A stretch of 64,000 nt of DNA from UBA285 sp049970695 (GTDB lineage: Archaea; Thermoproteota; Thermoprotei_A; Sulfolobales; Desulfurococcaceae). Below, piece after piece: positions 1 to 8,238 of this stretch. Numbering within the stretch: position 1 is the first letter of the stretch; each line of letters opens with the position of its first letter. The stretch covers positions 119,864 to 183,863 of the forward strand of contig JBMFML010000002.1 of assembly GCA_049970695.1 (NCBI GenBank), read 5' to 3'. Both the position numbers and the translations under genes were made by a program. The notes beneath the pieces were generated by a model. That model searched no databases and had not been told where the DNA came from. It saw nothing but the letters and a program-made list of their open reading frames with translations.

Positions 1-388
1 CAGAAAACGGATTTTCAGTAACGAGGGTCTCGGGCACGGGCAGGCCGCTGAGATGTAGGCGCAAGAGGCATCTAAACTTATCTCTGGCGATGAAAGATGC
101 TGTAGGATTGTTTATCATTGGCACTTGCATTGAAAGAGCCTCTAGTACACCTAGCCTCTTTAGAAAAGTATCTAGGTTCATGAACAGCCCGAAGTTCCTT
201 AGCAACGCGGCATCTATGTCTATCGGCTCGCTACCGTGGTATATCTCAACTCCTCGCACGGAGATAAGCGCATCTAGCATGTGAGCCTTTAGGTAAACCG
301 GGGTGTGCCCCTTTGCTGCAATAGCGTCTACAAGCTCTTTTGCGGTGCCACTTGGGGTCTTTCTGTACTCTATGACGCCTATTTTCAA
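1..388 (-). CDS. ATP-grasp (RimK/LysX-like) ligase, N-terminal part, cut by window edge
   Basis: The reading frame runs from a TTG at 388 leftwards off the window, giving about 129 residues. It begins MKIGVIEYRKTPSG and contains the pattern of the pre-ATP-grasp and linker region of RimK-type ligases: a switch from a Rossmann-like first domain to NNPTASFIARDKFRCL, then LHLSGLPVPETLVTENP. That P/T-x-x-x-x-x-D/K-x-x-x motif followed by a strand with GLPVPxT is the usual lead into the ATP-binding domain. Members add amino acids to carboxylates (glutamylation, lysine biosynthesis on LysW). The catalytic half is outside the window, so the substrate cannot be judged. The TTG start overlaps the stop of the upstream gene by four bases. 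Confidence 0.75.
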   Translation of the reverse strand, partial: MKIGVIEYRKTPSGTAKELVDAIAAKGHTPVYLKAHMLDALISVRGVEIYHGSEPIDIDAALLRNFGLFMNLDTFLKRLGVLEALSMQVPMINNPTASFIARDKFRCLLRLHLSGLPVPETLVTENPFS

Positions 389-726
389 CTCAAGAACACC
401 CTTATTCTCAGTGCTACCAACGTATAGATGAATGCGGATAGCGAAATACCTAGTGCTAGCAAGCCGCTGTAGGGGCTTCTAGAGTAGAGGAGTCCAGCAA
501 GGCTTCCGAGCGCTGTTGAGAAGTATGAGAGTACTAGAAAAGCAATAGCACTACGCGTACTAGCAGTCTTACCTAAGTATATGATGGCAATGAATACAGC
601 AACGCCGTATGCTACTAGCCCTGCAACAGCGCTCTCCAAGCTTATCCACGAAGTAACCAGTGCTGCAGCCGCTCCCTGTAGTATCGCGGGTATTAAGTAC
701 GCCCACCCTCTAATATCACTCACCAA
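385..726 (-). CDS. small integral membrane protein, unknown function
   Basis: A 113-residue protein that I do not recognise. It has four hydrophobic stretches, roughly residues 8-25, 33-52, 60-80 and 86-105, with short polar links, so four membrane helices are likely. No cysteine or histidine motif stands out. It lies between an unknown gene upstream and the ATP-grasp ligase downstream, with a four-base stop/start overlap to the latter that suggests translational coupling and joint transcription. Its function is not inferable. Confidence 0.6.
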   Translation of the reverse strand: MVSDIRGWAYLIPAILQGAAAALVTSWISLESAVAGLVAYGVAVFIAIIYLGKTASTRSAIAFLVLSYFSTALGSLAGLLYSRSPYSGLLALGISLSAFIYTLVALRIRVFLS

Positions 727-754
727 GTTGCAATTCTGAGTACAGGGCTTATTA

Positions 755-1672
755 CTAGTTACTGAGCCGTGTAATGAAGAGAGAAATCATAGTGAGGTAG
801 ATACCTGCCTCAAGCGGATCTGTATTAAACACTATTTCTAGGAGCCCTTTTCTCGTAGATCTAAGTTCTTTAAAAGAGGCTTCTTCGGCACTCGTGTATA
901 TCGCCACGAGAGGCTTGCCGACTTCAGAGGCTTTTTCGAGGATTAGGGAGAGTGGCATGTAAGTGGTGTTCAAGCCGGCTTCCGCTAGTGCCAGTGCGAA
1001 TAATTGTGCTGAAGGCTCGAGAAGCTCACTAGACGTGAGCACAGGGCTTTCCAGCTCTGCCACCCTGCTTATGAGTGGGGAGTATTTCTCAACCAGAGAC
1101 TCGGCGACCGCAGTAAATCCCTCTGTGCTGTGACTAAGCAACCTCTTTCCCCTGGCCTGCAAGACGTCCTTGTAGAGTCCTGTAAGAGCAATAAATGATG
1201 CAAAAGACAGTAAGAGCGCCGATGCGTAGACATCGCTCTGCGGAAATAATTCAACGCCGTAGTGCTTAGCTAGTAGTTTAAGCCTCTCATCGAGAGGCTG
1301 AGGTGCGTAGGCCCTGTAGTCTACTCCAAGTACTCTAACAGCTTGGAGAGAGGCAAAAAGCCTCGAGTACTCTCCAGTGCTGAACACAAGTACAGAGACG
1401 TCGTCTCTATAGGGAAGTACAAATGTGGTCGCACTCTCTAGGCTCATTAAGACAGCGTTTTGCCTTCCCGTAACAGTAGTGTACCAGTAAACCACACTTG
1501 CTGGTATACTTCCAAACCCCGTGTAGGCGCAGACAAGGACTTTGCCTGAGACCTGGGCAAGAAACTCGGCTATAGAGTTGGAAAAAACCCTGGCTTGCTT
1601 TTCTAGCTCTGCAACTTCACCTGCTACTTTTCTCAAACTATGGCTGTCTCTAAGCTTCTGCAGCAGCTGCAT
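755..1672 (-). CDS. uncharacterised protein, possibly SIS-like fold
   Basis: A 305-residue soluble protein. Two alternating alpha/beta halves can be seen: a strand KVLVCAYTGFGSIPAS near residue 44 and a second unit starting near PVLTSSELLEPSAQLFALAL around residue 207. The second resembles the way sugar isomerase (SIS) domains begin, and archaeal two-SIS phosphosugar isomerases have a similar length. The SIS sugar-binding serines are not obvious, so this fold call is weak. The proposed ATG start lies 40 bases inside the 3' end of the methylthioadenosine phosphorylase gene, so the true start could be later. It is probably the third gene of the purine salvage operon. Confidence 0.55.
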   Translation of the reverse strand: MQLLQKLRDSHSLRKVAGEVAELEKQARVFSNSIAEFLAQVSGKVLVCAYTGFGSIPASVVYWYTTVTGRQNAVLMSLESATTFVLPYRDDVSVLVFSTGEYSRLFASLQAVRVLGVDYRAYAPQPLDERLKLLAKHYGVELFPQSDVYASALLLSFASFIALTGLYKDVLQARGKRLLSHSTEGFTAVAESLVEKYSPLISRVAELESPVLTSSELLEPSAQLFALALAEAGLNTTYMPLSLILEKASEVGKPLVAIYTSAEEASFKELRSTRKGLLEIVFNTDPLEAGIYLTMISLFITRLSN

Positions 1673-2454
1673 TCTTTCTCATCTGGCTCGCTCGGTACAA
1701 GCTCTACTATTCTTGGAAGGAGCTTTTTGACTTTCGCTACGTTTTCGCTCATGGTTTTCATTACTTCTTCGGCTGTTACCGGTTTTTCAGCCCACACGTC
1801 GTAGTCTGTTATCATTGCAATTGTAGCGTAGCAGAGCTGCGCTTCGCAAGCTAGGTTTATTTCTGGCACTAGCGTCATGCCAATGATGTCTGCCTTGAAG
1901 ACTTCTTTCCAGATCCTGCTCTCGGCGCGCGTGCTGAACCTCGGCCCCTCAATACACACGTATGTTCCTTTACTGTGTATTCTAATGTCGGGGAACTCCG
2001 ATGCAGCTTTCAATATGATCTTTCTCAGGTGCTCGCAGAAGGGATCTGCCATACTCACGTGAGCGACAACACCACCTTCAAAGAATGTGTGCGGGCGTAT
2101 GCCTTTAGTCATGTCAATGAATTGATCGGGTACTACGAAGTCTCCTGGTTTGTAGTCCTCTCTCAGGCTCCCTACGGCTGATACCGAGATAACCCACTTT
2201 GCTCCAAGAGCCTTCAAAGCCCATATGTTAGCCCTATAGTTGACTCTGTGCGGGGGTATTCTGTGCCCCTTTCCATGCCTAGCCAGGAAGGCCACTTTCC
2301 TTCCTCGGAGCACGCCAACGACGATGTTGTCACTTGGCATTCCATATGGTGTGTAGACCTTGTATTCCCTTACTTCTTCTATTCCTGGTAACTCGTAAAG
2401 CCCGCTGCCTCCAATAATGCCTATTTCTACTTTAATAGGGGGCTCGATAAGCAA
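1633..2454 (-). CDS. mtnP: S-methyl-5'-thioadenosine phosphorylase
   Basis: A 273-residue purine nucleoside phosphorylase of the MTAP type. It splits methylthioadenosine (from polyamine and other SAM-consuming reactions) to adenine and methylthioribose 1-phosphate. The family N-terminus IGIIGGSGLYELPGIEE is near residue 13, the phosphate and purine site residues lie in VSAVGSLREDYKPGDFVVPD and GTYVCIEGPRFSTRAES, and MTLVPEINLACEA follows. The C-terminus carries CSCC, the disulphide motif known from hyperthermophilic archaeal MTAPs. The gene sits two bases after the phosphoribosyltransferase gene, which can rescue the released purine base, so the two make a salvage unit. Confidence 0.95.
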   Translation of the reverse strand: MLIEPPIKVEIGIIGGSGLYELPGIEEVREYKVYTPYGMPSDNIVVGVLRGRKVAFLARHGKGHRIPPHRVNYRANIWALKALGAKWVISVSAVGSLREDYKPGDFVVPDQFIDMTKGIRPHTFFEGGVVAHVSMADPFCEHLRKIILKAASEFPDIRIHSKGTYVCIEGPRFSTRAESRIWKEVFKADIIGMTLVPEINLACEAQLCYATIAMITDYDVWAEKPVTAEEVMKTMSENVAKVKKLLPRIVELVPSEPDEKECSCCRSLETAIV

Positions 2455-2456
2455 GC

Positions 2457-3149
2457 TTAAGACACCAGCTTGTATACCTTTCTAGCAGGGTCGTACTCAA
2501 CTATGCGCTTTTCAACCAACACATTTAGTGCTCTGGTATAATAGGCTTCTCCAACGTCAATGCCATACCAGTCCTTGAAGCCCTCGACTATTTCCTCATA
2601 AGTCCACTCGCGCTTGCCCGTTTCTTTGCTAGTCTCTACCATCATTCTTTTAATGAACTGGTAGGTGTCTTCGAGTCTCGTCCAGGGGTACTGGAACCAC
2701 ACCCACTCCTTAACTTCAATGTAATAGTAGTCCGGCTTGAATTTTGCAACGGGGCTTATCCACTGAAGCGCGGCCGTCCTCACCTCTTTCGGATTCCAGT
2801 TATCCCTTATGTAGTCTCTTGCGAGCTTCAAAGTCTCGCCAGTGTCAACGATGTCGTCAACAACAAGTATTCTCAAGCCCTCGGCATTTAGTATGTACGG
2901 GAACTTCAATATAGCCCTCTCTTCAACCTTGGCAGCCTCTGTCCAGTGCTGGCTTTGCAGGCTGAGTAGATTTTCTACGCCGAGGAAGTCGCACAGTAGC
3001 CTTGCAGGAACAAAACCGCCACGGGCGACAGCGACTACTAGGTCTGGTATATACCCATCGTTGCGTATTATGTCGGCGAGGTGCATGCTCCAGTCTACGA
3101 TTTCCTCCCAGGATACGAGCTTGGTCTTGACTCGCACCATGCCTATCAC
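2457..3149 (-). CDS. purine phosphoribosyltransferase (Gpt/xanthine-guanine type)
   Basis: A 230-residue type I phosphoribosyltransferase. The PRPP-binding signature VVDDIVDTGETL is near residue 95 and an early active-site strand PDLVVAVARGGFVPARLL near residue 36. Length and layout match archaeal Gpt-type enzymes with a C-terminal winged-helix-like extension (residues about 150-230). It would convert a free purine base and PRPP to a nucleotide. A TATA-like element (TCTTTTATTC read on the minus strand, 3171-3180) places the transcript start close to 3150, so the mRNA is nearly leaderless. The start may be the GTG at 3149 or the ATG nine bases later. First gene of a minus-strand purine salvage operon. 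Confidence 0.88.
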   Translation of the reverse strand: MIGMVRVKTKLVSWEEIVDWSMHLADIIRNDGYIPDLVVAVARGGFVPARLLCDFLGVENLLSLQSQHWTEAAKVEERAILKFPYILNAEGLRILVVDDIVDTGETLKLARDYIRDNWNPKEVRTAALQWISPVAKFKPDYYYIEVKEWVWFQYPWTRLEDTYQFIKRMMVETSKETGKREWTYEEIVEGFKDWYGIDVGEAYYTRALNVLVEKRIVEYDPARKVYKLVS

Positions 3150-3184
3150 ATAGTTATGAAAGAGTTGAGGGAATAAAAGACTTA

Positions 3185-3745
3185 TCAGCGGGATTTTTCA
3201 GCAAGTATTAGCCTATAGGGCACTGTGAAGCCCCTGCCTCCTAAGTGCATTAGCACTCTGCCCCCCTTGGTAATGTTCCAGCCGAATTTAGAGTACGCGT
3301 CTTCCTTGACGTGAATGGCGAGGACTTCTGCAATAATCAGCGAGGTGTCGTCAGAGACGGCTACTTCTTTTGCGACTTTACACTCGAGAAAACCCAGCAT
3401 ACCAGCTAAGCCTGGTGTACCAATGCGGGCAGAATTCACTGTTTTTAGTCCGAGTAGGCTTAGTTTGTCGACTTCTCTGCCACTCAAACTTCCAGCTTTG
3501 TAAACGACGTCCACGTGCTCTTCGCCTGGAATGTTGATTGTGAACTCCCCAGTTTCCTTGATGTACTGGTATGTCAGGCTACCCGTCCATATGGAAAGGG
3601 CAACTAGGAACGGCTCATCGGACACGGGGCTGACCCACGAAGCTGACATTACGTTTAGTCTTCCTTCGCGGCTCCTTGAAACTATTAAGTAGACAGGCCT
3701 GGGGTGTAGCACGTGGTAGTCGCTTGGCTCAACCTGCTTGTACAA
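3185..3745 (-). CDS. flavin reductase-like FMN-binding protein
   Basis: A 186-residue protein of the flavin reductase-like split beta-barrel family. Visible family features are RPVYLIVSRSREGRLNVMSAS near residues 16-37, SPVSDEPFLVALSI, and TGEFTINIPGEEHVDVV, all of which build the FMN site in this family. Such proteins bind FMN and use it for electron transfer or as a flavin reductase. Its partner is unknown. It stands alone, divergent from the tRNA-Leu gene with about 100 bases between them. Confidence 0.88.
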   Translation of the reverse strand: MYKQVEPSDYHVLHPRPVYLIVSRSREGRLNVMSASWVSPVSDEPFLVALSIWTGSLTYQYIKETGEFTINIPGEEHVDVVYKAGSLSGREVDKLSLLGLKTVNSARIGTPGLAGMLGFLECKVAKEVAVSDDTSLIIAEVLAIHVKEDAYSKFGWNITKGGRVLMHLGGRGFTVPYRLILAEKSR

Positions 3746-3849
3746 GTTCTCACCACACTACTTGCGTATTCGGCTGATGGGTTAATTAGGGAAATTCCTG
3801 GGAATTTGCTGGTTAAAAAGCCCTATGCTGTTACTAAATTACTGGAGGT

Positions 3850-3934
3850 GCGGGGGTGCCCGAGCCTGGTCAAAGGGGTCGGGCTCAGGACCCGATGGCG
3901 TAGGCCTGCGTGGGTTCAAATCCCACCCCCCGCA
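3850..3934 (+). tRNA. tRNA-Leu (CAG anticodon), no intron
   Basis: An 85-base class II tRNA with a long variable arm. The acceptor stem pairs GCGGGGG (3850-3856) with CCCCCGC (3927-3933), the discriminator is A, and the T arm is GTGGG-TTCAAAT-CCCAC. The anticodon stem is TCGGG/CCCGA around loop CTCAGGA, giving anticodon CAG. A TATA box (GGTTAAAAAG, about 3811-3820) predicts a start about nine bases upstream of the mature 5' end. The sequence is nearly the same as the tRNA-Leu(CAA) gene at 32194-32289 outside the anticodon arm. Confidence 0.97.
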
Positions 3935-3997
3935 CTCCTGTACTAGTCTAAGTTTAATTGAGTAATGGAATCCCCTGGGCGTGGTGAGTGCGAAGTG

Positions 3998-5329
3998 GTG
4001 TTTGAGGGTATCAAGCAAGCACTAGCGGCCTTCCTGAAGCGCGAGAAGTACGAAGAAGCCGTAAACGAGTTCGTAAAGGAGCTGCAAAAAGAGCTCATAA
4101 AGTCGGACGTTAACCTGAAGCTTGTCGCGGAGATCAGCAATAGGATAAAGCAGAGGGCTCTCAGTGAAGCCCCACCACCCGGCATTCCGAAAAAGCACTG
4201 GTTTATAACCATAGTATACGAAGAACTCGTCAAAATGCTTGGTGGCGATAAAAAGCCTAGTGTAAAGCCCCCGAAAAAGCCCTGGATCATTCTCCTAGTT
4301 GGGCTGCAGGGAAGCGGGAAGACGACAACAGCAGCCAAGCTCGCCTACTTTTACAAACTCGAAGGCTATAAGGTAGGGCTGGTCGCAGCCGACCCCTATA
4401 GGCCAGCGGCTTACGAGCAGCTAAAGCAACTTGGAGACAAAGTAGGCATTCCCGTCTACGGTGAACCAGGTGAACAAGACTCAGTGAAAATAGCAAGGAA
4501 TGGCGTCAACTACTTCTTGAAGAGCGGTTTCGACATTGTAGTCATAGACACTGCTGGAAGGCACCACAAAGAAGAGGCTTTGCTAGAGGAAATGAAGCAG
4601 CTATATAACGAAATCGAACCTGATGAAGTAATGCTCGTAATAGATGCCTCAATGGGGCAGCAAGCTTATACTATTGCGAAGAAGTTTCACGAAGCCGCGC
4701 CAATAGGGTCAATTATAGTAACAAAGCTTGATGGAACGGCCAAAGGTGGTGGAGCCCTCTCAGCTGTCGCTGCTACAGGTGCGCAGATAAAGTTCGTCGG
4801 CACAGGAGAGCTCATAGAGGACTTCGAAGTGTTCAAACCATCGAGTTTCGTGTCTAGGATTCTCGGATTCGGAGACCTTGAGAGCCTCGTGGAAAGAGTG
4901 AAGAAGGCACAAATAGAGCTCACCGAGAAGGACGTCGAAGAAATGCTCAAAGGCAAGCTCAACATGAGACTTGTGTATAAGCAGCTACTAAGCTTGAAGA
5001 AGCTGGGACCTATGCGCAAAATTCTGCAGGCTATTCCAGGGCTCGAGCTCAAGTTGCCCTTTGAAGTAGACTCAAAGGAACTCGACGAAAAGCTGGCAAA
5101 GTGGATTGCGATAATCAATTCGATGACTTACGAAGAACTCGACAACCCAGAGATAATAGATAAGTCCAGGATGAAGCGCATAGCTCGTGGCGCGGGAGTG
5201 AATGTTGAAGACGTCCGCGAGCTGCTCAGGCAGTATGAGCTTGTCAAGAAAATGATGAAATCGCTGAGGAAAAAAGACGTGCTGAAGAAGCTAGGGCTTA
5301 AGCTGCCCCCAGAAGTGCTTAAAGAGTAA
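3998..5329 (+). CDS. srp54: signal recognition particle GTPase SRP54
   Basis: The GTPase of the signal recognition particle, which binds signal peptides and SRP RNA and docks to the receptor FtsY. The N domain covers about residues 1-90. The G domain has GLQGSGKTTT near 102, DTAGRH near 190 and TKLDGTAKGG near 248. The methionine-bearing M domain follows to residue 443. I chose the GTG at 3998 because FEGIKQALAAFL then aligns with the usual SRP54 N-terminus, a GGTGAG ribosome site sits nine bases upstream, and a TATA-like AAGTTTAAT at 3950-3958 predicts a start near 3980. An ATG at 3965 would add 11 residues. It heads the plus-strand information-processing cluster. Confidence 0.96.
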   Translation: MFEGIKQALAAFLKREKYEEAVNEFVKELQKELIKSDVNLKLVAEISNRIKQRALSEAPPPGIPKKHWFITIVYEELVKMLGGDKKPSVKPPKKPWIILLVGLQGSGKTTTAAKLAYFYKLEGYKVGLVAADPYRPAAYEQLKQLGDKVGIPVYGEPGEQDSVKIARNGVNYFLKSGFDIVVIDTAGRHHKEEALLEEMKQLYNEIEPDEVMLVIDASMGQQAYTIAKKFHEAAPIGSIIVTKLDGTAKGGGALSAVAATGAQIKFVGTGELIEDFEVFKPSSFVSRILGFGDLESLVERVKKAQIELTEKDVEEMLKGKLNMRLVYKQLLSLKKLGPMRKILQAIPGLELKLPFEVDSKELDEKLAKWIAIINSMTYEELDNPEIIDKSRMKRIARGAGVNVEDVRELLRQYELVKKMMKSLRKKDVLKKLGLKLPPEVLKE

Positions 5330-5380
5330 GCACAACTAGGTAGGTACAGCTACCCGACTTAGTAGCCAATAGGTGTCTCC

Positions 5381-6742
5381 GTGAGTGCTAATAAAGCACG
5401 CAACAGTGGCCTCGACGAGTTCTTGAAGCACGTCGCAGAAATGGTTGATAAAGCAGAGAAGATGCTCTATGAATACCCCCTGTGCGATAGTTGCCTTGGG
5501 AGGTTTTTCTCTAAGTATGGTCTGGGCTTGAGCAACTGGGAGAGAGGCAGGACGCTGAAGACTCTGCTCGCCATGAAGCTCTACGAGGATTACATCTCTG
5601 GAAAAGCGTCTGAGGAGAGGCTCCGCAGACTCGGAGTCAATGCCAACGCTGGGGTGCTTTCAATGTACACAAAGCTATTTGGCCTAGCTGGCGCGACCCC
5701 TAGAGAGTGTTACGTATGCAGAAACGCCTATACCCGCGACCTCATTCTGAAAATAGCAAATGACGTCTGCAGCAAGATATCGGAATATGGTGCCAAGAGC
5801 TTTCTTATCGGAGTCGCGCTAGACAAGGAAATTGCGAGCAGAGAACTAGAGTTAGCCACGAAGTATGGGCTTTCAGCTGCCGAGAGCATTAAGAGAGAAA
5901 TAAAGAGGGAGGTCGGAAAAGCCGCCAAGGAACTGTGCAACATAGAGCCGGACTTTGCAAATCCGGATGTAGTGGCCATTATAAACCTGAACGCCGACTT
6001 CACGTACAGCGTTAGAATAGAGGCAAGCCCCATTCTGCTCAAGGGAGTCTACTGGAAGCTTGGTAGAAGAGTATCGCACGTTCCTTGGTACACGAAGGCC
6101 GGTACCAGGAAGTATCCACTTAGTATTCAGGAGTCCATAGAGGCCGCCTTGAAAGATGTCTTCAAAGCGAAAGAAGTTGTAATACACGCGGCTGGGCGAG
6201 AAGACGTAGATGCTAGAATGGTGGGTACTGGCAGGCCGCTAGTAATAGAGGTAAAAGAGCCAAAAGAGAGATTACTAGATATTGAGTACTTGAACACCGT
6301 ATTGGCTGAAAAGTTAGCAAGTAGCCCCGTTAAAGCCCAGGTGACATCGCCATCCACGAGGAAGGATGTGAGGCTCTTAAAGGAGCTTTCTAAGAAGAAG
6401 AGAAAAGCCTACAGGTTACTCGTGTATTCACCGCACGCACCAATATCTCGCGACGAAGTAGCCCGCCTCGAGGAATTCTTCCGCGACGTCGTAATTAGGC
6501 AACTAACGCCTCAAAGAGTGCTGAGAAGAAAGAAGGAGCGCGAAAGAAGACGCAGAGTACACGCCTTGAAGGTCCTACAGATAACCCCTAGGCTAGTCGA
6601 GGTGCTAATTTACTGCGATGGAGGACTCTACGTTAAAGAGCTCGTGCACTGTGATGAGGGGAGGACAAGTCCCTGCCTGGCGGAACTCTTGAACAAAGTG
6701 CTAGTACCCCTGGAAATCGACGTGGTAAAAGTAGAAGAGTAG
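5381..6742 (+). CDS. pus10: tRNA pseudouridine synthase Pus10
   Basis: A 453-residue archaeal Pus10, which makes pseudouridine 54 and 55 in the tRNA T arm. The zinc-binding cysteines are in CDSCLGRF (near residue 31) and CYVCRN (near residue 110), followed by a THUMP-like accessory region. The catalytic domain has AGREDVDARMVGTGRPLVIE near residue 270, including the family's catalytic aspartate, and the closing motif GRTSPCLAELL near residue 430. The GTG start follows an AGGTG site. It sits 51 bases after srp54, the usual archaeal neighbourhood. Confidence 0.95.
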   Translation: MSANKARNSGLDEFLKHVAEMVDKAEKMLYEYPLCDSCLGRFFSKYGLGLSNWERGRTLKTLLAMKLYEDYISGKASEERLRRLGVNANAGVLSMYTKLFGLAGATPRECYVCRNAYTRDLILKIANDVCSKISEYGAKSFLIGVALDKEIASRELELATKYGLSAAESIKREIKREVGKAAKELCNIEPDFANPDVVAIINLNADFTYSVRIEASPILLKGVYWKLGRRVSHVPWYTKAGTRKYPLSIQESIEAALKDVFKAKEVVIHAAGREDVDARMVGTGRPLVIEVKEPKERLLDIEYLNTVLAEKLASSPVKAQVTSPSTRKDVRLLKELSKKKRKAYRLLVYSPHAPISRDEVARLEEFFRDVVIRQLTPQRVLRRKKERERRRRVHALKVLQITPRLVEVLIYCDGGLYVKELVHCDEGRTSPCLAELLNKVLVPLEIDVVKVEE

Positions 6743-6826
6743 TTGCGGGTTAACGTGTTTTAAAAAGTTGCAAGCACATAAAGATGTCTAGCAACACTAT
6801 TGCAATTACACGTAGGTGGATTTTAA

Positions 6827-7147
6827 GTGGTTAAAGCACCTAAGGGCTTTAGGCATAGAACACGAAAGCTGCTCAGGAAGAGCGTTAGAGAAAAGGGCGC
6901 CGTACCACCGCTGAGCCTGCTAATGATAGAGTACAAGCCAGGTGACAGAGTCCACATAGTCATAAACCCATCCGTCTTCAAGGGCATGCCTCACAGAAGG
7001 TATCACGGTAAAACAGGCGTTGTAGTGGGTAAACGAGGCAAGTGCTACATAGTAAAGGTCATGCTAGGAGATAAGGAGAAGACGTTGTTTGTCAGACCCG
7101 AGCACTTGAGACCAGCAGAAATCCAAGCCGGGCAGACTACTTCTTAG
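6827..7147 (+). CDS. rpl21e: ribosomal protein L21e (eL21)
   Basis: A 106-residue basic protein of the large ribosomal subunit. The family motifs GFRHRTRKLL at the start, YKPGDRVHIVINPS in the middle and MPHRRYHGKTGVVVGKRGK are present, and the length is typical. A TATA box (GTTTTAAAAAG, 6754-6764) predicts a start near 6785, so L21e, RpoF, DUF655 and the following genes probably form a transcript separate from srp54-pus10. The start codon is GTG, after an AGGTGG site at 6814-6819. Confidence 0.96.
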   Translation: MVKAPKGFRHRTRKLLRKSVREKGAVPPLSLLMIEYKPGDRVHIVINPSVFKGMPHRRYHGKTGVVVGKRGKCYIVKVMLGDKEKTLFVRPEHLRPAEIQAGQTTS

Positions 7148-7159
7148 TGATAAATTCTC

Positions 7160-7540
7160 GTGGTGGAGTTCTTGTCAGCGCTTGTGCGAATTAAGCCGGA
7201 AGAATTGAAGTTACTTTCGAATCCAGAAGCGCTTGCTTACTTAAGGAAGTATGAAAAACTCGCGAGAGAGCTTTCAGGTACAGTACCCCTTCTCGCATCC
7301 CGCGTCATTGAGTACCTCTCGAAGTTCTCGAAAATGCCGCCCGATAATGCAAGAAGCCTCAGAGAAAAGCTTGAATCCATGGGCTTTAAAGAAGAAACGA
7401 TAGTAATGATTGTAAACACTTGCCCTAAGAGCGTTGATGAGCTCCGCTCACTACTAGAGCTGGAAGAAAAAGTCTACGAAACGGGCACGCTTGAGGAGGT
7501 TCTAAAGCTTCTCTCAGAGTACTGCGTTGAGTCTAAGTGA
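7160..7540 (+). CDS. rpoF: RNA polymerase subunit Rpo4 (RpoF, Rpb4 homologue)
   Basis: A 126-residue homologue of eukaryotic Rpb4, which with Rpo7 forms the stalk of archaeal RNA polymerase. The first half is weakly conserved. The second half shows the HRDC-like helical region with SKMPPDNARSLREKLES and EETIVMIVNTCPKSVDELRSL, typical of the family. It lies between L21e and DUF655 as in most archaea. The stop codon overlaps the GTG start of the next gene by four bases. Confidence 0.93.
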   Translation: MVEFLSALVRIKPEELKLLSNPEALAYLRKYEKLARELSGTVPLLASRVIEYLSKFSKMPPDNARSLREKLESMGFKEETIVMIVNTCPKSVDELRSLLELEEKVYETGTLEEVLKLLSEYCVESK

Positions 7541-8238
7541 GAAAGCCAAATTACGGCTTTTTGCAGAAAGTAAATCCGTACGCTGAGGGCAGTCTCGACT
7601 TGAGTAAGAGACCAACAGCTTACAGGCCTTACCCGAGACGGGAGCCTCGCTATGAGCACTACGTCTATATACTCGACTACCTAGAGCTGGGCAATCCCTC
7701 AGACGTGCACTACGAGCACAGAAATCAGCCCTTCGTACAATGTATTGGAACCAAGTACTTCACACTTCTCGAGGCTACACCACTAATTGGAATTAAAATA
7801 GAAGTCATGGAAAAAGTCGACCTAAGCTACCCAAGCAAACTTAGAAGACTAATTCCAATAACCTATAACGAGCTCACATCTCTTGCCAGGTCCAACCTCC
7901 CGGAAGCCGTTAAGAGAATAATCCTGGAAAACGAAAAGACGTTCGTGGAGTTCTTCAACATAGCCGAGCCGATAAACATAAGGCTACACGCACTCGAGCT
8001 CTTGCCTGAAATCGGGAGGAAGACCATGAATGCCATACTTGAGAGCAGGAGGATACAGCCGTTCAAGAGCTTCGAAGATATTAGGAACAGGACTAAAGTA
8101 GACCCCGTGAAAGTACTCGTAGAGAGGATAGTTCGAGAACTTGCTGGAGGCGAGAAGTACTACTTGTTTGTTAAGCCCAGAGACCAGCAGGGACTCTACC
8201 TCGGCTACTTGGAGAAGCTTTATGGCGAATTCTTTTAG
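7537..8238 (+). CDS. DUF655 family nucleic-acid-binding protein
   Basis: A 233-residue archaeal protein of the DUF655 family. An N-terminal OB-like part (about residues 35-110: YEHYVYILDYLELG, FVQCIGTKYFTLLEA) is followed by a helix-hairpin-helix segment HALELLPEIGRKTMNAILE near residue 150. That second motif suggests binding to DNA or RNA without sequence specificity. Its job is unknown, but the gene is almost always next to ksgA and rpoF. It starts with GTG, four bases inside rpoF, and its end overlaps ksgA by 17 bases. Confidence 0.9.
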   Translation: MRKPNYGFLQKVNPYAEGSLDLSKRPTAYRPYPRREPRYEHYVYILDYLELGNPSDVHYEHRNQPFVQCIGTKYFTLLEATPLIGIKIEVMEKVDLSYPSKLRRLIPITYNELTSLARSNLPEAVKRIILENEKTFVEFFNIAEPINIRLHALELLPEIGRKTMNAILESRRIQPFKSFEDIRNRTKVDPVKVLVERIVRELAGGEKYYLFVKPRDQQGLYLGYLEKLYGEFF